NCBI RefSeq assembly: GCF_050948175.1
Contig: NW_027490110.1
Coordinates: 868,001-932,000, forward strand
Direction of reading: 5' to 3'
Source: Xylocopa sonorina
Taxonomy: Eukaryota > Arthropoda > Insecta > Hymenoptera > Apidae
DNA: 64,000 nucleotides
Under the pieces are notes generated by a model. That model worked only from the letters and a program-made list of their open reading frames with translations, was not told the DNA's origin and made no database searches. The number at the start of each line of letters is the position of its first letter. The stretch's first letter is position 1. Below are positions 52,736 through 64,000 of this stretch, piece after piece. The translations under genes were made by a program, and so were the position numbers.

Positions 52736-55700
52736 CATCTGCAATCGCTGTTTCCTAGCAAGGAAGTGTCGCATTTACTTTCATTTGAATCGTAGACGAG
52801 GAATGCATAACACTTCACATTTAATATTATATCTTACCATGAAACATAGAAATGAGATGCGATATCGCGATTTAAGAAGCTTTAGAACACTATTGCTTCG
52901 ATACGTAGACATCTGCAAACGCTGTTTCCTAGCAAGGAAGTGTCGCATTTACATTCATTTGAAGTGTAGACGAGGAATACATGATACTTAGCAAATCATA
53001 TTATATCCTACCATGAAACATAGAAATGAGATGCGATATCGCTTTTTAAGAAGCATTAGAACACTATTGCTTCGATACGTAGACATCTGCAAACGCTATT
53101 TCCTTGCAAGGATGTTTCGCATTTACATTCATTTGAAGTGTAGACGAGGAATACATAACACTTCGCAAATCATATTATATCTTACCATGAAACATAGAAA
53201 TGAGATGCGATATCGCGCTGTAAGAAGCATTAGAACTCTATTGCTTCGATACGTAGACATCTGCAAACGCTATTTCCTTGCAAGGTAGTGTCGCATTTAC
53301 ATTCACTTGAAGTGTAGGCGAGGAATACATAACACTTCGCAAATCATATTATACCTTACCATGAAACATAGAAATGAGATGCGAAATCGCGTTTTAAGAA
53401 TTATAAGAGCTCTATTGCTACGATACGTAGACATCTGCAAACGCTATTTCCTTGCAAGGAAGTGTCGCATTTACATTCATTTGAGGTGTAGACGAGGAAT
53501 ACATAACACTTCGCAAATCATATTATATCTTACCATGAAACATAGAAATGAGATGCGATATCGCGTTTTAAGAAGCATTTGAACTCTATTGCTACGATAC
53601 GTAGACATCTGCAAACGCTATTTCCTTGCAAGGAAGTGTCGCATTTACTTTCATTTGAATCGTAGACGAGGAATGCATAACACTTCGCAATGTATATTAT
53701 ATCTTATCATGAAACATAGATATGAGATGCAATATCTCGTTTTAAGAAGCATTTGAACTCTATTGCTTCGATACGTAGACATCTGCAAACGCTATCTCCC
53801 TGCAAGGAAGTGTCGCATTTACATTCATTTGAGGTTTAGACGAGGAATACATAACACTTCGCAAATCATATTATATCTTACCATGAAACATAGAAATGAG
53901 ATGCGATATCGCGTTTTAAGAAGCATTAGAACACTATTGCTTCGATACGTAGACATCTGCAAACGCTATTTCCTTGCAAGGATGTGTCGCATTTACATTC
54001 ATTTGGAGTGTAGACGAGGAATACATAACACTTCGCAAATCATATTATATCTTACCATGAAACATAGAAATGAGATGCGATATCGCGTTTTGAGAAGCAT
54101 TAGAAATCTATTGCTACGATACGTACACATCTGCAAACGCTATTTCCTTGCAAGCAAGTGTTGCATTTACTTTCATTTGAATCGTAGACGAGGAATGCAT
54201 AACACTTCGCAATGTATATTATATCTTATCATGAAACATAGATATGAGATGCAATATCTCGTTTTAAGAAGCATTTGAACTCTATTGCTTCGATACGTAG
54301 ACATTTGCAAACGCTATTTCCCTGCAAGGAAGTGTCGCATTTACATTCATTTGAAGTGTAGACGAGGAATACATGACACTTCGCAAATCATATTATATCT
54401 TACCATGAACATAGAAATGAGATGCGATATCGCATTTTAAGAAGCATTAGAATACTATTGCTACGATAGGCAGATATTTGCAAACGCTATTTCCTTGCAA
54501 GGAAATGTCGTATTTACATTCATTTGAAGTGTAGACGAGGAATACATAACACTTCGCAAATCATATTATATCTTACCATGAAACATAGAAATGAGATGCG
54601 ATATCGCGTTTCAAGAATCATAAGAACTCTATTGTTACGATACGTAGACATCTGCAAACGCTATTTCCTTGCAAGGAAGTGTCGCATTTACTTTCATTTG
54701 AATCGTAGACGAGGAATGCATAACACTTCGCCATGAATATTATATCTTATCATGAAACATAGAAATGAGATGCGATATCGCGTTTTAAGAAGCATTAGAA
54801 CTCTATTGCTTCGATACGTAGACATCTGCAAACGCAATTTCCTTACAAGGAAGTGTCGCATTTACATTAATTTGAAGTGTAGACGAGGAATACATAACAC
54901 TTCGCAAATCATATTACATCTTACCATGAAACATAGAAATGAGATGCGATATCGCGTTTTAAGAAGCATTAAAACTCTATTGCTTCTATACGTAGACATC
55001 TGCAAACGCTATTTCCTTGCAAGGAAGTGTAGCATTTACATTCATTTGAAGTGTAGACGAGGAATACATGACACTTCGCAAATCATATTATATCTTACCA
55101 TGAAACATAGAAATGAGATGCGATATCGCGTTTTAAGAAGCATTAGAACTCTATTGCTACGATACGTAGACATCTGCAAACGCTATTTCCTTGGAAGGAA
55201 GTGTCGCATTTACATTCATTTGAAGTGTAGACGAGGAATACATGACACTTCGCAAATCATATTATATCTTACCATGAAACATAGAAATGAGATGCGATAT
55301 CGCGTTTTAAGGATTATAAGAACTCTATTGCTACGATACGTAGACATCTGCAAACGCTATTTCCTTGCAAGGAAGTGTCGCATTTACTTTCATTTGAATC
55401 GTAGACGAGGAATGCATAACACTTCGCAATGAATATTATATCTTATCATGAAACATAGATATTAGATGCAATATCTCGTTTTAAGAAGCATTGGAACTCT
55501 ATTGCTACGATACCTAGACATCTGCAGACGCTATTTCCTAGCGAGGAAGTGTCGCACTCACATTCATTTGAAGTGTAGACGAGGAATACATAACACTTCG
55601 CAAATCATATTATACATTACCATGAAACATAGAAATGAGATGCGATATCGCTTTTTAAGAATCATAAGAACTCTATTGCTACGATACGTAGACATCTGCA

Positions 55701-58473
55701 AACGCTATTTCCTTGCAAGGAAGTGTCGCATTTACATTCATTTGGATCGCAGGCGAGGAATGCATAGCACTTCGCAATGAATATTATATCTTATCATGAA
55801 ACATAGATATGAGATGCAGTATCTCGTTTTAAGAAGCATTTGAACTCTATTGCTTCGATACGTAGACATTTGCAAACGCTATTTCCTTGCAAGGAAGCTT
55901 CGCATTTACATTCATTTGAAGTGTAGACGAGGAATACATAACACTTCGCAAATCATATTACATCGTACCATGAAACATAGAAATGAGATGCGATATCGCG
56001 TTTTAAGAAGCATTAGAACTCTATTGCTTCGATACGTAGACATCTGCAAACGCAATTTCCTTACAAGGAAGTGTCGCATTTACATTAATTTGAAGTGTAG
56101 ACGAGGAATACATAACACTTCGCAAATCATATTACATCTTACCATGAAACATAGAAATGAGATGCGATATCGCGCTTTAAGAAGCATTAGAAATCTATTG
56201 CTACGATACGTAGGCAACTGCAAACGCTATTTCCTAGCGAGGAAGTGTCGCATTCACATTCATTTGAAGTGTAGACGAGGAATACATAACACTTCTCAAA
56301 TCAAATTATATCTTACCATGAAACATAGAAATGAGATGCGATATCGCGTTTTAAGAATCATAAGAACTCTATTGCTACGATACGTAGACATCTGCAAACG
56401 CTATTTCCTTGCAAGGAAGTGCCGCATTTACATTCATTTGAATCGTAGACGAGAAATGCATAACACTTCGCAATGAATATTATATCTTATCATGAAATAT
56501 AGGTATGAGATGCAATATGTCGTTTTAAGAAGCATTTGAACTCTATTGCTTCGATACGTAGACATCTGCAAACGCTATTTCCTTGCAAGGAAGTGTCGCA
56601 TTTACATTCATTTGAAGTGTAGACGAGGAATACATAACACTTCGCGAATCATATTATAACTTACCATGAAACATAGAAGTGAGATGCGATATCGCGTTTT
56701 AAGAAGCATCAGAATACTATTGCTACGATAGGCAGATATTTGCAAACGCTATTTCCTTGCAAGGAAGTGTCGTATTTACATTCATTTGAAGTGTAGACGA
56801 GGAATACATAACACTTCGCAAGTCATATTATATCTTACCATGAAACATAGAAATGAGATGCGATATCGCGTTGTAAGAAGCATTAGAACCCTATTGCTTC
56901 GATACGTAGACATCTGCAAACGCTATTTCCTTGCAAGGAAGTGTCGCATTTACTTTCATTTGAATCGTAGACGAGGAATGCATAACACTTCGCAATGAAT
57001 ATTATATCTTATCATGAAACATACATATGAGATGCCGTATCTCGTTTTAAGAAGCATTTGAACTCTATTGCTTCGATACGTAGACATCTGCAAACGCAAT
57101 TTCCTTACAAGGAAGTGTCGCATTTACATTAATTTGAAGTGTAGACGAGGAATACATAACACTTCGCAAATCATATTATATCTTACCATGAAACATAGAA
57201 ATGAGATGCGATATCGCGTTTTAAGAAGCATTAGAAATCTATTGCTACGATACGTAGACAACTGCAAACGCTATTTCCTAGCAAGGAAGTGTCGCATTTA
57301 CATTCATTTGAATCGTAGACGAGGAATGCATAACACTTCGCAATGAATATTATATCTTATCATGAAACATAGAAATGAGATGCGATATCGCGTTTTAAGA
57401 AGCATTAGAACTCTATTGCTTCGATACGTAGACATCTGCAAACGCAATTTCCTTACAAGGAAGTGTCGCATTTACATTAATTGAAAGTGTAGACGAGGAA
57501 TACATAGCACTTCGCAAATCATATTACATCTTACCATGAAACATAGAAATGAGATGCGATATCGCGTTTTAAGAAGCATTAAAACTCTATTGCTTCTATA
57601 CGTAGACATCTGCAAACGCTATTTCCTTGCAAGGAAGTGTAGCATTTACATTCATTTGAAGTGTAGACGAGGAATACATGACACTTCGCAAATCATATTA
57701 TATCTTACCATGAAACATAGAAATGAGATGCGATATCGCGTTTTAAGAAGCATTAGAAATCTATTGCTACGATACGTAGACAACTGCAAACGCTATTTCC
57801 TAGCAAGGAAGTGTCGCATTTACATTCATTTGAAGTGTAGACGAGGAATACATGACACTTCGCAAATCATATTATATCATACCATGAAACCTAGAAATGA
57901 GATGCGATATCGCGTTTTAAGAAGCATTAGAACTCTATTGCTTCGATACGTAGACATCTGCAAACGCTATTTCCTTGCAAGGAAGTGTCGTATTTACATT
58001 GATTTGAAGTGTAGACGAGGAATACGTAACACTTCGCAAATCATATTATATCTTACCATGAATCATAGAAATGAGATGCGATATCGCGTTTTAAGTATCA
58101 TAAGAAGTCTATTGTTGCGATACGTAGACATCTGCAAACGCTATTTCCTTACAAGGAAGTGTCGCATTTACATTAATTTGAAGTGTAGACGAGGAATACA
58201 TAACACTTCGCAAATCATATTACATCTTACCATGAAACATAGAAATGAGATGCGATATTGCGTTCTAAGAAGCATTAGAAATCCATTGCTACGATACGTA
58301 GACATCTGCAAAGGCTATTTCCTTGCAAGGAAGTGTCGCATTTACATTCACTTGAAGTGTAGGCGAGGAATACATAACACTTCGCAAATAATATTATACC
58401 TTACCATGAAACATAGAAATGAGATGCGATATCGCGTTTCAAGAATCATAAGAACTCTATTGTTACGATAGGT

Positions 58474-59230
58474 AGACATCTGCAAATGCTATTTCCTTGC
58501 AAGGAAGTATCGCATATACTTTCATTTGAATCGTAGACGAGGAATGCATAACACTTCGCAATGAATATTATATCTTACCATGATACATAGAAATGAGATG
58601 CGATATCGCGTTTTATGAAGCATTAGAACACTATTGCTACGATAGGTAGACATCTGCAAACGCTATTTCCTTGCAAGGAAGTGTCGTATTTACATTGATT
58701 TGAAGTGTAGACGAGGAATACGTAACACTTCGCAAATCATATTATATCTTACCATGAATCATAGAAATGAGATGCGATATCGCGTTTTAAGTATCATAAG
58801 AAGTCTATTGTTGCGATACGTAGACATCTGCAAACGCTATTTCCTTGGAAGGAAGTGTCGCATTTACGTTCATTTGAATCGTAGACGAGGAATGCATAAC
58901 ACTTCGCAAATCATATTATATCTTACCATGAAACATAGAAATGAGATGCGATATCGCGTTTTAAGAAGCATTTGAACTCTATTGCTACGATACGTAGACA
59001 TGTGCAAACGCTATTTCCTTGCAAGGAAGTGTCGCATTTACTTTCATTTGAATCGTAGACGAGGAATGCATAACACTTCGCAAATCATATTATATTTTAC
59101 CATGAAACATAGAAATGAGATGCGATATCGCGTTCTAAGAAGCATTAGAAATCCATTGCTACGATACGTAGACATCTGCAAATGCTATTTCCTTGCAAGG
59201 AAGTGTCGCATTTACATTCATTTGATGTGT
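58474..59230 (+). repeat. Block copied at 60036-60790
   Basis: Offset about 1,565 bp (nine monomers less one base). Shared marks are aatacgtaacac, acgttcatt, gtattgttgcgatac style variants and gacatgtgc. The copy at 60 kb carries single-base homopolymer changes that the copy here lacks. Confidence 0.75.
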
Positions 59231-59828
59231 AGACGAGGAATACATAACACTTCGCAAATCATATTATATCTTACCATGAAACATAGAAATGAGATGCGAT
59301 ATCGCGTTGTAAGAAGCATTAGAACTCTATTGCTTCGATACGTAGACATCTGCAAACGCTATTTCCTTGCAAGGAAGTGTCGCATTTACATTCACTTGAA
59401 GTGTAGGCGAGGAATACATAACACTTCGCAAATCATATTATACCTTTCCATGAAACATAGAAATGAGATGCGAAATCGCGTTTTAAGAATTATAAGAGCT
59501 CTATTGCTACGATACGTAGACATCTGCAAACGCTATTTCCTTGCACGGAAGTGTCGAATTTACATTCATTTGAGGTGTAGACGAGGAATACATAACACTT
59601 CGCAAATCATATTATATCTTACCATGAAACATAGAAATGAGATGCGATATCGCGTTTTAAGAAGCATTTGAACTCTATTGCTACAATACGTAGACATCTG
59701 CAAACGCTATATCCTTGCAAGGAAGTGTCGCATTTACTTTCATTTGAATCGTAGACGAGGAATGCATAACACTTCGCAATGAATATTATATCTTACCATG
59801 ATACATAGAAATGAGATGCGATATCGCG

Positions 59829-60531
59829 TTTATGAAGCATTAGAACACTATTGCTACGATAGGTAGACATCTGCAAATGCTATTTCTTGCAAGGAAGTAT
59901 CGCATATACTTTCATTTGAATCGTAGACGAGAATGCATAACACTTCGCAATGAATATTATATCTTACCATGATACATAGAAATGAGATGCGATATCGCGT
60001 TTTATGAAGCATTAGAAACACTATTGCTACGATAGGTAGACATCTGCAAATGCTATTTCCTTGCAAGGAAGTATCGCATTTACTTTCATTTGAATCGTAG
60101 ACGAGGAATGCATAACACTTCGCAATGAATATTACATCTTACCATGAAACATAGAAATGAGATGCGATATCGCGTTTTAAGAAGCATTAGAACTCTATTG
60201 CTACGATAGGTAGACATCTGCAAACGCTATTTCCTTGCAAGGAAGTGTCCGTATTTACATTGATTTGAAGTGTAGACGAGAATACGTAACACTTCGCAAA
60301 TCATATTATATCTTACCATGAAATCATAGAAATGAGATGCGATATCGCGTTTTAAGTATCATAAGAAGTCTATTGTTGCGATACGTAGACATCTGCAAAC
60401 GCTATTTCCTTGGAAGGAAGTGTCGCATTTACGTTCATTGAATCGTAGACGAGGAATGCATAACACTTCGCAAATCATATTATATCTTACCATGAAACAT
60501 AGAAATGAGATGCGATATCGCGTTTTAAGAA
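59829..60531 (+). repeat. Satellite stretch with dense homopolymer-length changes
   Basis: Nine one-base changes lie in about 700 bp, all in or next to short homopolymers. Losses are in gtttat (59829), ttcttgc (59886), gagaatg (59931), gagaatac (60281) and cattgaa (60438). Gains are in agaaacac (60015), gtccgt (60250), tgaaatc (60322) and agaaagc (60530). The remaining 47.8 kb upstream in this block has seven indels in all. The pattern suggests an uncorrected sequence stretch rather than natural divergence. Confidence 0.8.
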
Positions 60532-60796
60532 AGCATTTGAACTCTATTGCTACGATACGTAGACATGTGCAAACGCTATTTCCTTGCAAGGAAGTGTCGC
60601 ATTTACTTTCATTTGAATCGTAGACGAGGAATGCATAACACTTCGCAAATCATATTATATTTTACCATGAAACATAGAAATGAGATGCGATATCGCGTTC
60701 TAAGAAGCATTAGAAATCCATTGCTACGATACGTAGACATCTGCAAATGCTGTTTCCTTGCAAGGAAGTGTCGCATTTACATTCATTTGATGTGTA

Positions 60797-62310
60797 GACG
60801 AGGAATGTGATACATGACACTTAGCAAATCATCTTATATCTTACCATGAAACATAGAAATGAGATGCGATATCGCGTTTTAAGAAGCATTAGAAAGCTAT
60901 TGCTACGATACGTAGACATCTGCAAACGCTACTTCCTAGCGAGGAAGTACCGCATTCACATTCATTTGAAGTGTAGACGAGGAATACATGACACTTCGCA
61001 AATCATGTTGTATCTTACCATGGAACATAGAAATGAGATGCGATATCGCGTTTTAAGAAGCATTAGAAAGCTATTGCTACGATACGTAGACATGTGCAAA
61101 CGCTATTTCCTTGCAAGGAAGTGTCGCATTTACTTTCATTTGAATCGTAGACGAGGAATGCATAACACTTCGCAAATCATATTATATTTTACCATGAAAC
61201 ATAGAAATGAGATGCGATATCGCGTTCTAAGAAGCATTAGAAATCCATTGCTACGATACGTAGACATCTGCAAATGCTGTTTCCTTGCAAGGAAGTGTCG
61301 CATTTACATTCATTTGATGTGTAGACGAGGAATACATAACACTTCGCAAATCATATTATATCTTACCATGAAACATAGAAATGAGATGCGATATCGCGTT
61401 GTAAGAAGCATTAGAACTCTATTGCTTCGATACGTAGACATCTGCAAACGCTATTTCCTTGCAAGGAAGTGTCGCATTTACATTCACTTGAAGTGTAGGC
61501 GAGGAATACATAAGACTTCGCAAATCATATTATACCTTTCCATGAAACATAGAAATGAGATGCGAAATCGCGTTTTAAGAATTATAAGAGCTCTATTGCT
61601 ACGATACGTAGACAACTGCAAACGCTATTTCCTTGCAAGGAAGTGTCGCATTTACATTCATTTGAATCGTAGACGAGAAATGCATAACACTTCGCAATGA
61701 ATATTATATCTTATCATGAAACATAGGTATGAGATGCAATATCTCGTTTTAAGAAGCATTTGAACTCTATTGCTTCGATACGTAGACATCTGCAAACGCT
61801 ATTTCCTAACAAGGAAGTGTCGCATTTACATTCATTTGATGTGTAGACGAGGAATGTGATACATGACACTTAGCAAATCATCTTATATCTTACCATGAAA
61901 CATAGAAATGAGATGCGATATCGCGTTTTAAGAAGCATTAGAAAGCTATTGCTACGATACGTAGACATCTGCAAACGCTACTTCCTAGCGAGGAAGTATC
62001 GCATTCACATTCATTTGAAGTGTAGACGAGGAATACATGACACTTCGCAAATCATGTTGTATCTTACCATGGAACATAGAAATGAGATGCGATATCGCGT
62101 TTTAGGAAGCATTAGAAAGCTATTGCTACGATACGTAGACATCTGCAAACGCTATTTCCTTGTAAGGAAGTGTCGCATTTACATTCATTTGAGGTGTAGA
62201 CGAGGAAAACATAACACTTCGCAAATCATATTATATCTTACCATGAAACATAGATATGAGATGCGATATCGCGTTTTAAGAAGCATTAGAACTCTATTGC
62301 TACGATAGGT
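60797..62310 (+). repeat. Block with 5-bp expanded monomers
   Basis: Two monomers carry an extra gtgat (gaggaat-gtgat-acatgacac) near 60806 and 61856, 1,049 bp apart. After each comes the same series: agaaagctattg, gctacttcctagcgagg and accatggaacatag. The pair is therefore one duplicated segment of six monomers plus the 5-bp insertion. Confidence 0.8.
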
Positions 62311-62384
62311 AGACATCTGCAGACGCTATTTCCTAGCGAGGAAGTGTCGCATTCACATTCATTTGAAGTGTAGACGAGGAATAC

Positions 62385-64000
62385 ATAACACTTCGCAAAT
62401 CATATTACATCTTACCATGAAACATAGAAATGAGATGCGATATCGCGTTTTAAGAAGCATTGGAACTCTAATGCTACGATAGGTAGACATCTGCAATTGC
62501 TATTTCCTTGCAAGGAAGTGTCGCATTTACATTCATTTGAAGTGTAGACGAGGAATACATAACACTTCGCAAATCATATTATATCTTACCATGAAACATA
62601 GAAATGAGATGCGATATCGCCGTTTTAAGAAGCATTAGAAATCTATTGCTACGATACGTAGACATCTGCAAACGCTATTTCCTAGCGATGAAGCGTCGCA
62701 TTTACATTCATTTGAAGTGTAAACGAGGAATACATAACACTTCGCAAATCATATTACATCTTACCATGAAACATAGAAATGAGATGCGATATCGCGTTTT
62801 AAGAAGCATTAGAAAGTTATTGCTACGATACGTAGACATCTGCAAACGCTATTTCCTAGCGAGGAAGTCTCGCATTCACATTCATTTGAAGTGTAGACGA
62901 GGAATGCATAACACTTCGCAAATCATTATACATCTTACCATGAAACGTAGAAATGAGATGCGATATCGCGTTTTAAGAAGCATTAGAACTCTATTGCTAC
63001 GATACCCAGACATCTGCAGACGCTATTTCCTAACAAGGAAGTGTCGCATTTACATTCATTTGAAGTGTAGACGAGGAATACATAACAATTCGCAAATCAT
63101 ATTATATCTTACCATAAAACATAGAAATGAGATGCGATATCGCGTTTTAAGAAGCATCAGAAATCCATTGCTTCGATACGTAGACATCTGCAAACGCTAT
63201 TTCCTTGCAAGGAAGTGTCGCATTTACATTCATTTGAAGTTGAGAAAAGGAATACATAACACTTCGCAAATCATATTATATCTTACCATGAAACATAGAA
63301 ATGAAATGCGATATCGCGTTTTAAGAAGCATTAGAACTCTATTGCTACGATACCTAGACATCTGCAGACGCTATTTCCTAGCAAGGAAGTGTCGCATTTA
63401 CATTCATTTGAAGTGTAGACGAGGAATACATAACACTTCGCAAATCATATTACATCTTACCATGAAACATAGAAATGAGATGCGATATCGCGTTTTAAGA
63501 AGCATTGGAACTCTAATGCTACGATAGGTAGACATCTGCAATTGCTATTTCCTTGCAAGGAAGTGTCGCATTTACATTCATTTGAAGTGTAGACGAGGAA
63601 TACATAACACTTCGCAAATCATATTATATCTTACCATGAAACATAGAAATGAGATGCGATATCGCCGTTTTAAGAAGCATTAGAAATCTATTGCTACGAT
63701 ACGTAGACATCTGCAAACGCTATTTCCTAGCGATGAAGCGTCGCATTTACATTCATTTGAAGTGTAAACGAGGAATACATAACACTTCGCAAATCATATT
63801 ACATCTTACCATGAAACATAGAAATGAGATGCGATATCGCGTTTTAAGAAGCATTAGAACACTATTGCTACGATAGGCAGATATTTGCAAACGCTATTTC
63901 CTTGCAAGGAAGTGTCGCATTTACATTCACTTGAAGTGTAGGCGAGGAATACATAACACTTCGCAAATCATATTATATCTTACCATGAAACATAGATATG
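62385..64000 (+). repeat. Copy of 43235-44850, reaching the window edge
   Basis: The sequence follows 43235-44850 at a constant offset of 19,150 bp, including the +1 monomers (62620 and 63665), gatacccagac, taccataaaacat and gaagttgagaaaagg. I saw no difference over about 1.6 kb. It continues unbroken to the last base, so the shared segment is longer than shown. Confidence 0.85.

Larger units (their letters stand above)
12020..64000 (+). repeat. 174-bp tandem satellite array, right block
   Basis: About 299 head-to-tail monomers in one orientation. The landmark is at 12020 and at 63877; the distance of 51,857 is 298 x 174 plus 5. Indels I located account for this exactly: -1 near 14249, -6 near 15157, -1 near 37209, +1 near 42251, 43470, 44515, 62620 and 63665, -1 near 54407, a net -1 over 59829-60531, and +5 near 60806 and 61856. 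Counting from gtagac, the monomer has a 14-bp palindrome TTCCTTGCAAGGAA at 22-35 and a 10-bp palindrome GCGATATCGC at 129-138. The boundary carries a CTACG-ata-CGTAG dyad. Two main variants exist: caaatcatattata with gatgcgatatcgcg, and caatgaatattata with gatgcaatatctcg. There is no gene in this block. The function is unknown; a centromeric or pericentromeric role is inference. Confidence 0.97.

Noticed and set aside
59854..60589. Minus-strand frames of 70-76 codons
   Set aside because: They arise only where homopolymer indels join satellite frames; likely sequence errors.
12998..63876. Dozens of + strand frames of 60-365 codons
   Set aside because: All are the same 58-codon satellite monomer frame, ended by recurrent variant stops (gatag, caatgaat, agcatttga) or indels.
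1..64000. CRISPR array
   Set aside because: The repeats are contiguous 174-bp monomers without unique spacers, and the retroelement shows the DNA is eukaryotic.
12020..64000. CENP-B box
   Set aside because: No match to the core pattern with TTCG and a downstream CGGG was found in the monomer.

Overview
The window is eukaryotic, repeat-only DNA. It is one long tandem satellite array with a 174-bp monomer, interrupted by a single nested Ty3/gypsy-type LTR retrotransposon. I see no host gene, tRNA, rRNA or CRISPR. The retroelement resembles insect gypsy-superfamily elements and is rich in CpG, and the array looks centromeric or pericentromeric. An insect, perhaps a hymenopteran, is my best guess, but this is inference.

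Layout. 1-3000: satellite, about 17 monomers. 3001-12019: a 9,019-bp LTR element on the minus strand, flanked by a 4-bp GTAG target duplication (2997-3000 and 12020-12023). 12020-64000: satellite again, about 299 monomers in the same orientation and register. The insertion therefore split an existing array cleanly.

The retroelement, read right to left, consists of the 5' LTR (12019-10465), a primer binding site matching the 3' end of a tRNA-Leu (10451-10434), gag (10382-9063), pol in the -1 frame relative to gag (9171-4264), a polypurine tract (4566-4556) and the 3' LTR (4555-3001). Gag carries two CCHC zinc knuckles. Pol carries protease, reverse transcriptase, RNase H and integrase with all catalytic residues visible. 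A G GGA AAC slippery heptamer in register with gag, followed 6 nt later by a GC-rich stem, explains how Gag-Pol is made. The pol frame opens only two codons before the heptamer. Pol ends about 97 codons inside the 3' LTR. There is no env. The LTRs have the same length and show no difference by eye, so the insertion is recent and the element may still be able to move.

The satellite monomer contains a 14-bp and a 10-bp perfect palindrome and a short dyad at the monomer boundary. The array is a patchwork of nested higher-order repeats of 2, 5, 6 and 8 monomers, plus copies shared at distances of 4 to 19 kb. Length is very strictly kept. From 12020 to 59690 the array drifts only 6 bp from an exact multiple of 174, fully explained by seven small indels. 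In contrast, 59829-60531 holds nine single-base homopolymer-length changes, which looks like an unpolished or misjoined stretch of assembly. The many ORFs in the satellite are a by-product of a stop-free 58-codon monomer and are not called as genes.
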